From contig NADL03000568.1 of assembly GCA_002205965.3 (NCBI GenBank), positions 55,654-119,653 on the forward strand: a stretch of DNA of 64,000 bases, in the 5' to 3' direction. Both the position numbers and the translations under genes were made by a program. Below the pieces are notes generated by a model. That model saw only the letters and a program-made list of their open reading frames with translations, ran no database searches and was not told the DNA's origin. This document shows positions 32,478 to 43,447 of this stretch, piece by piece (within the stretch, counting starts at the first letter, position 1; every line of letters begins with the position of its first letter). The stretch comes from Kappaphycus alvarezii. Lineage: Eukaryota > Rhodophyta > Florideophyceae > Gigartinales > Solieriaceae.

Positions 32478-34790
32478 CAGTGGTCTCTGGATAAGTGCAA
32501 TGCAGGATAAGTGCAACGTCATGGTAAGTGCAACGGTTGCTCGTATCCCAAATTGGGATACAGGAAAAAAATAATTGAAAATAAAGATTGTTGCAGATTT
32601 CCATAACTGCAACGCTCGAACCACTGGACCGATCCAGATTAACACGTGTAATCTCGATTGAAATCCGGATCAAATAGTTCAATCCAGATGCAAATCCAGA
32701 TCAAGAGATGGAGAAAGATCTCTCTCATCCCATCGTAAACACTTACCTCCACTAGCAAACATTCTTAAATCCACCACGCTCACGAGTTCACGCTCCATTC
32801 ATCTCAACCAATCAAGCCAAAACGAGTGAAAACAGATCTGAACAGTGACTTGAGATGTTACATAATGAAGCTCACTACTCTAACTGTCGTTCAAAAGAAA
32901 CAGATTTGTAAGGAATTCGACCGTATTAAGAAAGAAGGGCATGTTCCGAAGATATCAAGGCTATCCCACTGGGCATATAGCAAGTTTAGACTAGAATCTA
33001 ACCCAAATAAATCCACGGTTGGGCGCGTTCTGAAGCAAAAAGACTCTTTACTTGGCGAGCAGAGCAAAAGAATCTTGAAATCCTCTCGAAAAAAGAAGGG
33101 GAAGCATTATGATTTAGAGCTTGCTCTTTTTGCGTAGGTCTATGATCAAACTCACAGACGACGCAATCTCAACGGTCCAATTATATGTGGGAAAGAAGCT
33201 TCTGTTGGAATGTAATAGAGAACTAACTGATGGTGAGAAGATAGTTCTTAGCTTCTCTGAGGGGTGATTGTCTGGATTCAAAAAGAGGTGGTGACTGCGA
33301 ACTTTCAAATCTCACGGAGAAAAAGGTGACGCAGGTACAGAGGCTTTGAAAAGAGGGCTCCCCAATATACGGGACTGCCTCAAAACAAAAGCTCCAAAAG
33401 ATATCTTTAATGCCGATGAATGCGGGCTTTTTTACAAGCTTTCCCCTGACAAAACCATCGCACTTGAACGCATCCCGGGACGCAAGCGCATGAAAGATAT
33501 GTTAACTTTCATTCCATGCTGCAATGCTAATGCAAGTGAAAAGATTAAAATAATGGTAATCGGAAAAGCATGGAAGCCAAGACTGTTCAAAAGAAAGACA
33601 GGGGCGGAGTTAGGGCTGGATTATCACAGCAATGCGAGGCATGGATGGAGAGTACTTTATTCTCTGGGTGGATACAGCGATTTAGTGCTTATGTCGCAAA
33701 GACCCCAGTGGGAAGTTTGCATTGTTGATTGATAACTGCAGTTCTCATGGTTCTATGCAGACACTTCCCGAATTTCCTAGTGTGGAAGTCATTTTTCTTC
33801 CCCCCAACACTACTTCGAAGTTACAGCCGCTCGATGCCGGAATAATCGCGGCAATGAAGATAAGGTATCGAAAATATCAGATGGAACGTGCTTCGGACTT
33901 ACAGAATGAGAGTATCAGCGATATTTACAAGGTCGATGTTTTACCTGCCATCAGTGCCTTTGGTCGGATTTGGGACCATCTTCCCATTTCATTCACTACA
34001 TCGTAATTGCTAGACCCACACAGGGTTGCTTGCAGAGACCAATAGTGCTGAGAGCCGGGTTTCTATTGACAACCTTGTCAATTCGGAATGTCATGAGCTC
34101 GAAAGCCAGGTGCAGGCCATGTTGCCAAATGGCAGATCCTTTCGGATTGGGGACCTGCCCGATCCTGAAGGAGAGAGCGAATTCACTGAGGAAGTGAACG
34201 ATGAATTACTGGTTCATTCAGTCGTTGAGCCTCAACCTGCCGTCAGTGAAGGTGCTGATGACCATGATGATTTTTTGCTTCCCAGGACCTCAGAAGAACT
34301 AAGAGTTTTGGCTCGTGCGAAGCGGATCGCCGAGTATCATTTCCGCGGTAATGAATGGTTTCTCAAAGGTTTTAAATTGGTTCAGCGTACGCTGAGGGCT
34401 TCCAGAGCTGTCTGCTGCAGCCAAACAACAATTAGTTTATATTTGAAGTGATCTTCCTAGTTATCTCATAGTTTATCATCAAGTGTCACGTGAAGTGCGC
34501 GGTGGTATACAGCATGCTGGTGATCTGGGCTGCCTCTCTTATTAACGACGTTAATGTGCTACTGTTAATCTTTTGAACATTGGTAATACTCCTTTCTAGA
34601 GCTTTACTCGCGCTTTCATAGGTGAGCACATGTACTGTACGCGTGGTTGGTGGGCCTGGTATATGACGTGTTTGAGCCGTCGCCACAAACCGACGGCTGC
34701 GAGGTATGATACCCTCTCCGAGCTGCAACACCCCCAGTAAGTGCAACGACCGCTTGCAAAGCCCATAATGCACTTATCCAGAGACCACAA
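32478..34790 (+). mobile_element. pogo/Tigger-like DNA transposon
   Basis: The left end CAGTGGTCTCTGGATAAGTG at 32478 is mirrored on the right by GAGACCACAA ending at 34790. The inner 18 of the first 20 bp are identical, with the last two bases of the right end changed. TA lies just outside at 32476-32477 and 34791-34792, as expected for Tc1/mariner-superfamily insertion. The left end repeats AAGTGCAA three times (near 32494, 32510 and 32527), and the right carries AAGTGCAACG at about 34739, likely transposase binding sites. The transposase is broken. The element lies inside the AT-rich block. Confidence 0.9.
32865..34451 (+). pseudogene. Tigger-like DDE transposase (broken)
   Basis: From ATG 32865 the frame encodes a CENP-B-like N-terminal helix-turn-helix (LTVVQKKQICKEFD, then KSTVGRVLKQKDSLL). 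It meets TAG near 33135 at a conserved Trp position, changes frame, and has two more TGA codons around 33265-33295. The catalytic triad is present in pieces: FNADECGLFYKL (first Asp), LLIDNCSSHG (second Asp) and LQPLDAGIIAAMK (third Asp). Frame changes near 33190, 33700 and 33990 separate them. The C-terminal piece to 34451 is acidic. It is a dead copy of a pogo/Tigger family transposase that would have cut and pasted the element at TA sites. Confidence 0.88.
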
Positions 34791-34792
34791 TA

Positions 34793-37270
34793 ATTCTTTT
34801 TAACTAGTAAGTCCTTGTAAGATAAATGCGGTCAAAGTCTATTTCTAGGGTGCAAAAATATATTATCATTTGATATTTACAATTGTTTCTCCATTTTGTT
34901 TGAAAGGCAACAGTGAGCTTATGATTTTCGCCCTACTTCGTTCCATCAGTGAGATTGTTAAAATATTTAGCAATATTTATTTTTCAACCTCTTATCAGAT
35001 TCAACGGATCTTGATTCTGAAAATTTTATCATTTCCCTCTGCTCATTGATCTAAGTACACTAAACTTGTAGTTATTCTCATAAAAAAATTTCAATACCAT
35101 GTCCTCTTTAAACCCATTAATTAGTTGTTATAGATTATCTTTCTCAAATTCGATTTTTGTCCGTATTTTACTAAATAATGAGCGACTATTGTAAACAAAT
35201 ATTAATATTTCCCTGCTAAGTTCCCTAATAACGAATATTTAAGCCAAAAAATCTTTCCTGGTATACCACATCTATTATGAATTGCTGTGCCGAAATCAGT
35301 AAATTTAGTACTGGTTTGTGTAGTTTGATCCCAGAAAAAGTTCCTAAAAAAGAGATTTATGTACTAATAAGTTACAGTCCTACTTTTTTGGTGTTGGAAT
35401 ACATATTTACTCGTTTATATTCGGTTTCGAAATAGTGTTAAATTTTCAAACGAAAGAACGTTTAAGGTAGTTACCTGTATTTAGTGTGAAGCTCTTAAAG
35501 ATTGATTGCGAGTAAATAATTTCAGCTGTAGTAGAAAGCTATCTGGTCCTGAAAATGTGTGCAAAAAGCTTCTGTAATTGATGATAATGTCATCAGTAAG
35601 CAGTTATCACAGTACAATACGGTGCTATGTGCACTGCGTAATGGATGTCTCAGGAGTCATTACTTACTACACAAATACGTATCCCGTGTAACTGAATGCA
35701 AAGCTTACTGTATGAAGTATGCAATTGAACCAAAAATCTTATCCGAAACGATTACCCATTTTACAATAGATGACTAAGTGAAGAACTCAGAGTTCTATCT
35801 TTGTTTTCTAGCATCACCATGCAGAGCACAAGTTAATCAAAAGATGACTGCTCCCCATCACCAGATATGTTAGATTTTACATACCTAGATAAATTCGTCT
35901 GCGTTAAGAAGTAAATCATGAGGAAAAATTAATAAGTTATCCTATCTCTACCTTCAATCTATGACATTCAATCTATTACAGACACTCAGTTGTTGCATCT
36001 TATTTTTATAGTATGGGAGCTCGTTAACAATAATGAGGATGCTCATTCAAGCATCTTTTGTTTTTATGTGAGGAATTGAGCTCAAAGAAGCTAATCATTG
36101 ATTGAATTTTTCATGCTTCTGATAAACAAACCGTAGTTTTAGGCTATGTTTCATACATAAAAATTACTCAAAGAATGAAAATATGAATTGCTAGAAAACA
36201 GTAAAGAACTCAAAGGTATTTTAGAGAAGAGATCCTTACGGTATCAAACTACCTCGTTCTGAAGTCTTATGTAGTAACTATCAGTAATACTGAAAGCACT
36301 GGACACCATAAAAAGTACGCTTCATAGATGACCTCCTCCCGCGCATCGTGGAAACATTGCATACATCTGTTGGAGTCATTAGAATGAGAATTTAAAAACG
36401 CGTTAGTTACACGATCTGTTCGTATCCGGTGAACGCTGTCGTGTCCTGCACACCTATGCAGAAGAGACATTAATTTGGGGCACAGGGGCATTCGGTCCGT
36501 AAGGTGTTTTTTCAAATGGAACACTTTGTAAACGAGGTGGAGCAGAGTGTGTAGATGAGTGAATTTATCGATTAACCTCGGGCGGACCTTGGATTCGCGG
36601 TTTACTGTTGGCTCGCGTACGCTGAGAAAGGTCGTCACCAGATGCAGAGCCATTCAGAGAAGCAGTTGGAGAAGTTGAGAGGTTCTCCAATGCAAACTTT
36701 TTGGACGGCCCAGCGACAGGTGCATGAATGGGCTGTGTAATTCCCTGAAGTGACATTAAATTATCCATTTTCCGTCTGTCGGAGAGGAGGATACGTGACG
36801 CTGGGACGGCTTTGGTATGCGAGAAGCCGTGCATCTATTGTTGACCATATGGCTACCTCCTATAATTTCCTTTTCTTTTTTCGCGTTAATGAAGAAACAC
36901 CAGGCCCGTTTTGCGAAGTACAGTACGGTAGAATGGCCCTATAGTAATTGCGTACTGTGCAAATTTGACTTGTTGTCCAAAAGTTAACAATTAAACTGTA
37001 CTATAGTGTCCAAGTACTGCACTTTATACAATGAAGGCGATGAGCTCAGTTGTAGGGTTCGAGGTGTAAAATGTCCAGAATTCTTTAAGTCGTACAGCGG
37101 AAAAGACTCGGTAACGAGAAACCCCTGACGTTTGGATTTTTTCAATTTCTTTTAATTTTTTTTGGTTTATGAATTTAGTGACTTTTTTAGATTTTTAGAT
37201 TATTTATTCGAGGTTTTTTTGTCTTTTTTTGTTTTCAAACGAAAAATAATGGAATAAAATAACTAACGAC
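34793..37270. other. AT-rich spacer, no supported gene
   Basis: It continues the AT-rich block to about 36250, then rises in GC. Minus-strand frames at 36267-36653 and 36565-36834 contain a C-x2-C-like stretch but match no family. GTACAGTACGG occurs near 36917. No repeats with the rest of the window apart from that word. Confidence 0.5.
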
Positions 37271-38102
37271 GGCCTTGCAGGTATCGAAGTCGGCGGCGAT
37301 GAGATGGATTATATCCGTGGTTCGTCAGGTCGTTTTGAGTTGGAAATCAGCGGTCCCACTGCATACAATGTAAGCCTCGACGTTCGAAAAGTCATTGCAA
37401 TGTTTGCTTGTGAGTTTCAGAGTCTTTGTATAACTTTAATTGGTTTTAATTACAAGACTAAATATTGCGAACTGTACAATCAAAGGTGTTGCGGTTCCTT
37501 TTGCGCACGCGGGAGCTTGTGAAGTGGTAGAGGGTAGCGCTTATTCTGTCGGGAAGGGTCTGTAGAGGTGTGATGCGACGGGTGCGTTGGCAGTGGGGCT
37601 CACAGTGCAGCGGGCTCGGATAACTGATCATTGGGGGCAGCGCTGGTGTTGGTGGCAGACGATTGGGTTGGTCGAGCGCTTTAGGGAGCAGTGTGGGAGC
37701 GGAGAGAGGAGACACCAGGAAGGCGAGGATGAGGAGGGCGGGAAGGGGACGATTGAGGGCGATGACGAAGACGAAGGGAGATGGGGGTCGGGAAAGACCG
37801 GGAGCGGATTCGGGGAACACCAGGAATGCGAGGATGTGAGCATTTGAAAGGGGATGGTTGGGGGCGAATGCAGGCTCGGGTGATGGGAACGGGAGCGAGC
37901 AGGGAGCGGGTTGGGGGTATAGAAGGAGAGACCGAGGGGAAATGGTCAGGTAGATCACTTCTTGATGTGGTGGGGAGCTTGAGGAGGGAGCGTGGAGGCT
38001 TACACTGTACGCAGTGCGACCGCTGGTTTCCAACTTAACAAGACTTGACAAACCACAAAAATAGTGCACCTAATCGCCGCCAACTTCGATACTTGCAAGG
38101 CC
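37271..38102. mobile_element. foldback element with about 110-bp inverted termini
   Basis: GGCCTTGCAGGTATCGAAGT at 37271 and the next about 100 bp are matched, with mismatches, by the reverse complement of about 37990-38102 (ending CAAGGCC). Shared words include GGCGGCGAT, TTGGAAA and GTAAGCCTC. The 0.6-kb centre is GA-rich on the plus strand and holds a 203-codon minus-strand frame, rich in Pro and Ser, that is probably compositional. The termini start GGCC and end GGCC. I find no clean target duplication, although CGAC occurs on both sides. The class is unknown; it could be a non-autonomous DNA element. Confidence 0.65.
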
Positions 38103-38752
38103 GCGACTCGCGAATGTAGAGATAAAAGAGCCCATTTGCTTTGAATTTACAGCTTTCTTTGAACTTTGTGAAACCAATGACTGGTTTAGGCTGCTCGGCT
38201 GAACCTCGGTATTTATTTTACTGTAGGTAGACTAACGGAGGCAGAACTACATTGACTAAAGATAGCAGGGAGAGGCCTGTAGTAGACCGAATGGCCTTGA
38301 AACAGTGTAGATTCTAATGATTTGCTACCCAGCCAAGTATTGCAACAAGGGACTTTACGATTGGAAGCAGATTTCGCTTGAACAGGATGGACCTAATAGA
38401 GGAAGTCCTACCTAAAATGAGAGTCTAAAAAGGGAATTGCATCATTACACTATTTGACTGTACATAGTGTGGGTGTTTATGTCACCCACATCAAGCATTT
38501 GACACTTTAAACTACCATACCGTACTATACGTTTTACGCACAACCAGAATTCAGAAATTATTCACAATAGTAACTGCAAGCTTGAGTCTGTAAGCAATTC
38601 CAGAATTCAGCCATTGATATTTAGCGGAGAGCCCATACGCACAAATCAACAGGAGTATTTGTGAGTATTACCGTGGTGTCCTTTTACTCAAGGGACCCTT
38701 TTACTTTTTAGGTTACCAAAACACCCCGAGATCTGTCATCTCATTCAATGCA
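38103..38752. other. no gene recognised
   Basis: Mixed composition with short frames only. The pair GTGGGTG (about 38470) and CACCCAC (about 38483) can form a small hairpin. It may contain the 5' end of the Harbinger-like element that follows, but no terminal inverted repeat was identified. Confidence 0.4.
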
Positions 38753-39940
38753 ATGGCACACTACTCCACCCTTCGCGGAAACACAAAGGCGCACAGCCAA
38801 AAGCAGGCACATTATTGGATAACTGCACTATATACTCTTGTTTTTGGACGGGCTGCAGTAATTCCTGTCCCGTCATCACTACTTAATCATGAGTATAACA
38901 ATTTTATCCGCCAGCATCACAACTGTATGCGTTTCATCGATCACAACTACATCATCTCAAGGCATACATTCGAAGAAACCTTCGCTGTACTGAATGATTA
39001 GGAATGCCTTCTACACTTCCGCTTTATCAAGTCCGACGTACTCAAATTGGTTCCAGTTCTCGAAACTTATGACGAAACATATCTCAATTCACGTAATCGG
39101 TACAGTACTAGTCCACTTCTCATCTATGCATCATTCTGAAGCGTTTATCGACACCATTTGTGTGTTCTCTTATGGAAACGTTCTCTGGAAAGTATTCATC
39201 ACAAATGTCGGAGCTTTTTTGGGAAGTAATTAAGTCTCTTCTACATGAAAAATTACATTTCATCACCGGATGCTTGAGTTCTTCTTATTTTTCTTCCAAC
39301 GCAGCGAGATATGCAAAATCAATCAAGCGCAAGAACGGTGCATTCGAAAATGCGTCGGATATATTTAAGATACCATTTTAGGGGTTTCGCACCCAAAGCT
39401 TGACGGATTTCAGGTGGTTTTTTACAACGGACATAAACGTAAGCATTCCTTAAAGTATCAAACTTTCATGACTCTGGACAGAATGATTGCGCACGTGGTT
39501 GGACCTATCGAAGGAGTAAGGCATGATCTGACGTTGTATGTGCGTTTAAATCTTGAAGAGCAGCTTGAATTGTGCCTGAATGTGAAAGAAGTGCAGTACT
39601 GCATCTACGGAGATAGTGGGTACAGCCCTAGGGTGTTTCTTTATGCTCCTTTTCAAGGTGGACAGCTAAACTCCAACCAGACTGCATTCAATCGAGTGAT
39701 GACCTCCGGATGCATCACAATTAAGTGAATCTTCAGGGAGGTGAAGCTATGTTGGAGTGCTGTCGATTTTAAAAGAAAGATTAGGATTCTACAGGCTCCC
39801 GTCGGTTCCCTGTATTTAGGGGCTATGCTTCTTAGCAAAGTTCGAAACTGCTTGTATCCCAACCCGGTGACACATTAATATCAGTGCAGACCTCCGAAAT
39901 TGGAGGACTTCTTGCGTTGGAGAGAGGAGTAAAGAAACTT
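38753..39940 (+). pseudogene. PIF/Harbinger-like nuclease transposase (decayed)
   Basis: Pieces in several frames. 39414-39728 is clearest: VFYNGHKRKHSLKYQTFMTL, then GPIEGVRHDLTLY and the catalytic-type GDSGY, then a FNRVM motif before the stop at 39726. Downstream, in the same sense, PVGSLYLGAMLLSKVRNCLY follows in another frame up to about 39860. Upstream, 38753-39001 (FVIIDHNYIISRHTFEE-like) and 39160-39381 supply N-terminal parts. The order matches the DDE_4-type Harbinger nuclease. At least four frame changes and stops make it inactive. The convergent Myb/SANT gene downstream is the usual partner. Confidence 0.78.
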
Positions 39941-40306
39941 TTTTACTTTGTGGGACGCTCAGGGATTATTCCAATTACTAACGCTCCGTATGCTCCCCGC
40001 CACGCACCAAATCGCTTATACCGAACACCCCCCCCCGCGCGCAAAAGTTTCCATCATAAGCTTGAACTTTTCAAGTTCAACCTTTGCAGCAAGATCCCTC
40101 TCCTCCTTACGAATCTCACGCTTCATCTCTCGTTCCCTCCTCTCCTCCTCATATTTCTCCCTATCCAACTTCAACCGCTCCTTCTCCACTTCATGACGAG
40201 CAGCATCTCCCCTTTCCAGAGCGGCAGTAAATGCCGCCGCCTCGACCCCGAATGACGCGAAACCACTACGAAGGGCAATTTTGCGAGTTGCACGCCCAGA
40301 ACTGTC

Positions 40307-41249
40307 CTATTCTATTCCGACAACGGCAGTCCCTTCCCCACTGTAGTGTGCACTTTTTCGCTTGGTAGCTCTATCTCTAATGACAGCACCGATCCTCTCC
40401 TTTTCCTCTTCCTGATCCAAAATGCGTTTCCTCTTCGAGTCTTTCTCATCCTTCAATGTTTTCCTTGCGTCTCTCATCTCTCTTAACAGCTCGTCCAGTT
40501 CACCGATTTCTCCACCCACACCGCTAAGTCTAGCGTCAAACCTGTCCTTCTCGTCGAATCTGCGCTGCAGTCTAACGTATCGATGATTCACTGCCTTCCA
40601 TGATACAGCCTCTTTCACGCGATTCGTTGCATTGATTTTTGATACCAAAATTTCGTAGCTTTTCCGCATTTCTCCCTTGGGAGCAAGGTATGCTTTTGCG
40701 GCCGCCACCTCTCGAACAATTGTGGGGTCTTCCTGTAGGAAAAACACATCGACCACTAAGCCACATGCGCTGGCATGTCAAGTGGTGCACTGAGTGAACA
40801 CATAGCCCATTTCAACACCCTCCCTCACTCAGGGGACCACAGGGTGCTGTAAGGACTCAGAAATCAAAACACATCGACCACTAAGCCACATGCGCTGGCA
40901 TATCAAGTGGTGCACTGAGTGAACACATAGCCCATTTCAACACTTCCTGCATTGTAAACCGCGACCGGCGACCGACACGCCCTCTATTCGATCCGTCTTT
41001 TGCGGAAAGATCGGGGACAACTGGAAATGCTTCTTCATCTTGAATGTTGGGAACATGAGGAGACGTGGAAAGCGATTGAAGAACGGGGAGCTGAGGGTTG
41101 GAAGGGGCGCTCGTATAGGTGGGCTCGATGCTGGATTTTTCGGAAGACATGGTAGGTGTGGAGGTGAGTGGAGTAACCTGGATGACCTGGGGGCGGGTCG
41201 TTGCTGCGGACGTAATAGGTCCGGTCGTTTTGTGTATTGTTTTGCCCAC
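40307..41249 (-). pseudogene. Myb/SANT-like DNA-binding protein (split by insertion)
   Basis: The N-terminal part (41249-40950) is a Ser/Thr/Pro-rich leader ending GRVGRRSRFTMQE. The rest (40735-40307) continues with PTIVREVAAAKAYLAPKGEM, then VSWKAVNHRYVRLQRRFDEK and LSGVGGEIGELDELLREMRD. It ends in a Lys/Glu/Arg-rich coiled tail. This matches the Myb/SANT-like proteins found with PIF/Harbinger elements and in expanded families of oomycetes and other protists. A 207-bp insertion with a 7-bp target duplication lies in between. Removing it (214 bp in all) puts the two halves in one frame. The leader frame opens with GTG, so the true start is unclear. Confidence 0.75.
40736..40942 (-). mobile_element. 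207-bp insertion with 78-bp direct repeats; possible intron
   Basis: CTTCCTG is duplicated at 40729-40735 and 40943-40949. The insert consists of two 78-bp direct repeats, 40741-40818 and 40866-40943, differing at one base, around a 47-bp spacer. Read on the minus strand the spacer ends GAGTGAGGGAGG, a purine run just before the second repeat, as in a miniature LTR element. The minus strand also offers GT at 40943-40942 and TTTTTCCTACAG ending at 40733. That 211-nt segment could be spliced and would restore the reading frame with one added codon. Confidence 0.7.
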
Positions 41250-41584
41250 TGTAAAAATTGCGGGAAATCATGGCTCGTGTGGCTTCACTAGAGACAGTCC
41301 TGATTCTGTATTTCGGGTCACGCCATAATTGCAGAATTATGCTATGAAAATTTTTTATGGTTCTTGCATTGCTGTATTTTTCACTTATTGCTGAATTCGT
41401 AGTGCGTAAACTATTTACTGTACCTGACTTGAGTCGAATCGACTGGGTCACCTTATATATGACTAAGAGTTCTGATCAGAAAAACGGCTTCCAAATCACG
41501 CACGGTTCGCTACCATAGAGTATGTGACTGAATACCAGCCACGGATCTGCTACTTTTGCTGGACATCAGTCACCTCTTCAGAAC

Positions 41585-41700
41585 CACATTCGTGAATTCC
41601 TTCCCTCCCTGTAACGGGAGAGTGAGGGACTTCGACCCAATGTACCCTCTGAATGCGGCGCGAAGTGCAAAGCAGAGATGATACCAATCTTTTAGTGAAG
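41585..41700 (+). pseudogene. second, decayed copy of a LINE tail segment
   Basis: Matches 41860-41975 at DNA level (for example GCGGCGCGAAGTGCAAAGCA in both). Coding is interrupted by a stop. It is a partial duplicate, about 275 bp upstream of the better copy. Confidence 0.65.
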
Positions 41701-41839
41701 AGAAGAAGGCATGGGCGACTTATTCATGGAAGATAAATTTGAATCCATTCCCAAGTGCTTCAAGCGACCACAATCGATTCAAAAAGGCATTCCGACACTT
41801 TAGTACGAGACCAGACATCCAGACAATGGGAAGCAGCGG

Positions 41840-42193
41840 ATGGACCGCCTTTTTGATGTTACCTTCGTGAACCCCCTCGCTCCCTCCAACAGAAGAGTGA
41901 GGGCCTTCAACCCGATGTCCTCTCTGAATGCGGCGCGAAGTGCAAAGCAGAGAAGATATCAATCCTTTATCGAGACCTCCACCAGAGGTAGGCTCGTGCC
42001 TGTGCCAATCTCCGCTCTTGGAGGTTGGCACCCGGATGCATGTGCAGTGCTAAATGACGTGGCAAGGAACGTGGCTGTGAGGGCACTGGAGACGTACGGA
42101 AAGGTTCGGGGGGTTTTGATGCAAAGGCACGCTGCAGCAGCCGTCATGTCCAATGCGGCCTGCCTGATGGCTGGCCTGAAGGTAGCATTTTAG
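41840..42193 (+). pseudogene. non-LTR C-terminal tail (LINE-F)
   Basis: 117 codons ending at TAG 42191-42193: FDVTFVNPLAPSNRRVRAFN, then SLNAARSAKQRRYQSF, ISALGGWHPDACAVLNDVAR and SNAACLMAGLKVAF. It is homologous to LINE-D1 at 24770-25211 over its whole length and keeps the frame across the G run where D1 has lost it. RT and knuckle are not present, so this is a 5'-truncated 3' end. Confidence 0.82.
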
Positions 42194-42233
42194 GGAGCGT
42201 AGTTCCTTCCCCATTACTGTGTCGGTATACCCT

Positions 42234-42322
42234 TTTTGAGTCGATTGTGGTTGTCTGGAAAACCATGGGATAGATCGGATATATCTTCCAAGAGTAAAAC
42301 TCCCAAACGTTCCCCCCTTTAG
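42234..42322 (+). repeat. 91-bp mobile sequence, copy 2
   Basis: GGTTGTCTGGAAAACCATGG and the next 50 bp match copy 1 at 26486 onward almost exactly. It again sits beside a non-LTR tail: the sequence after it reads SSNAACLTAGL. No clear target duplication was found here. Confidence 0.75.
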
Positions 42323-42384
42323 TACGGCGACGGTTTCGTCCAACGCAGCATGCCTTACGGCTGGCCTTACACCAGCCCTGTGAG
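42323..42384 (+). pseudogene. non-LTR terminal codons
   Basis: The frame reads ATVSSNAACLTAGLTPAL and stops at TGA, equivalent to the last 18 codons of LINE-D1 and LINE-F. It is probably the 3' end of a third tail, with the 91-bp sequence placed just before it. Confidence 0.6.
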
Positions 42385-42626
42385 GTAGTACCTCATAAGT
42401 CGACCTCATTTCCAGACTTTCAAATACACAGACCTGCCCCTCTAGTCTTCGGAAACAGCCGTCCTGTATCCCTTATGAGTAAAGCACCCCGATTTCCCCT
42501 CCTGTAGTAGGGAAGAAGCTACGCTCCATACAAATTGACGCCAAAGGAATCCGCGCCGCCGGTACGGTTTGTTGCACTAATGTCAGGTCTGGTTCTGTAA
42601 AGCCCTCCTCGCAGTTAATCAACTGG

Positions 42627-42836
42627 TTATCGAGCTACGTTTTTCAAATCGACAGCCAGTACAATGGCCTGGTGGCCGTGACACCGCATTCCTTCGCCTC
42701 CATGCGAACAGGGCAGGAGATGATCGCCGAAACAATTGAGCGTTTCGGGGCAATTCCGATCACGTACAGTATGAGTTGGTGACCTTCGTGGTAGCGCGTA
42801 CTGCGCATACAAAATGTGTGCTGCTACCGACCGCAA
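42627..42836 (-). pseudogene. non-LTR Cys-His knuckle fragment
   Basis: Minus-strand frame with CFGDHLLPCSHGGEGMRCHGHQ, the GDHxLxC...RxH signature that precedes the RLE-like domain in LINE-A and LINE-D2. Only about 70 codons remain. It points opposite to LINE-F. Confidence 0.65.
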
Positions 42837-42896
42837 AAAAGCGAATCATGCGGACATTAATGTTGTCTGCCACAGCGTACGTCATGGTCTCCCGTG

Positions 42897-42967
42897 GTGG
42901 TCTGGAAAATCGTTGATAGATCGAATACATCTTCCAACAGTAAAGACACCCAAAACTTTCCCGCTAG
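42897..42967 (+). repeat. 91-bp mobile sequence, copy 3 (diverged)
   Basis: GGTGGTCTGGAAAATCGTTG and ATCTTCCAACAGTAAAGACA align with copies 1 and 2 with scattered differences. It follows within 110 bp of the previous LINE fragment. Confidence 0.6.
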
Positions 42968-43317
42968 CTAGTCTCCCTGTCGTCGCATGTCAGAGTAGAG
43001 TGTGGCTTGCCAACTTTGGGGTAGAATTTCTACCCAACTGCCCCAATTTTGAATAAATTTTGGAGATAGGGGGCGATACAATATGTATACGAACTTTGAT
43101 TGCAAGTTTGAAGCACTGTCAACGCCAATGATGGCTGAAAATATGTCGCGGCCCTGTTTCTACGTTTCATGATGTGCTTTGGGGGTTTCGTGCCATTGGG
43201 CGAGATTACTTTGTGGTAATGTTGGATCAAATCTTGTCCTGGTCACACATATTATTTCGAGAGGACATTTTTGGTATGAGCACATTTTGCTGTTATCGTG
43301 GTGGTAAATCTTCATGG

Positions 43318-43365
43318 ATTGTACAATGTTGCACAGAAGCGTGCGGAGGGTATTCATAAATTAGC
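43318..43365 (+). repeat. dispersed repeat, partial copy C
   Basis: TTGTACAATGTTGCACAGAA, then GCGTGCGGAGGGTATTCATA AATTA, matching 50003-50045 directly and 22930-22985 in reverse complement. Confidence 0.7.
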
Positions 43366-43423
43366 TGCTATCAACGTTGTGTATCACTTGCTCATGAAAT
43401 ACTGTACAGAACTGCCTCCAAAA

Positions 43424-43447
43424 GCACAGTACTGTACAGTACTGTGC
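43424..43447. repeat. 24-bp perfect palindrome
   Basis: The sequence is its own reverse complement over 24 bp, built from the words GCACAGTACTGT and ACAGTACTGTGC. It contains GTACTGTAC, a word that recurs across the window. Another ACTGTACAG lies 24 bp before. Confidence 0.9.

Noticed and set aside
37458..38069. 203-codon minus-strand ORF
   Set aside because: Pro/Ser/Leu-rich, opposite a GA-rich tract, and overlapping the foldback element and its inverted terminus; most likely compositional.
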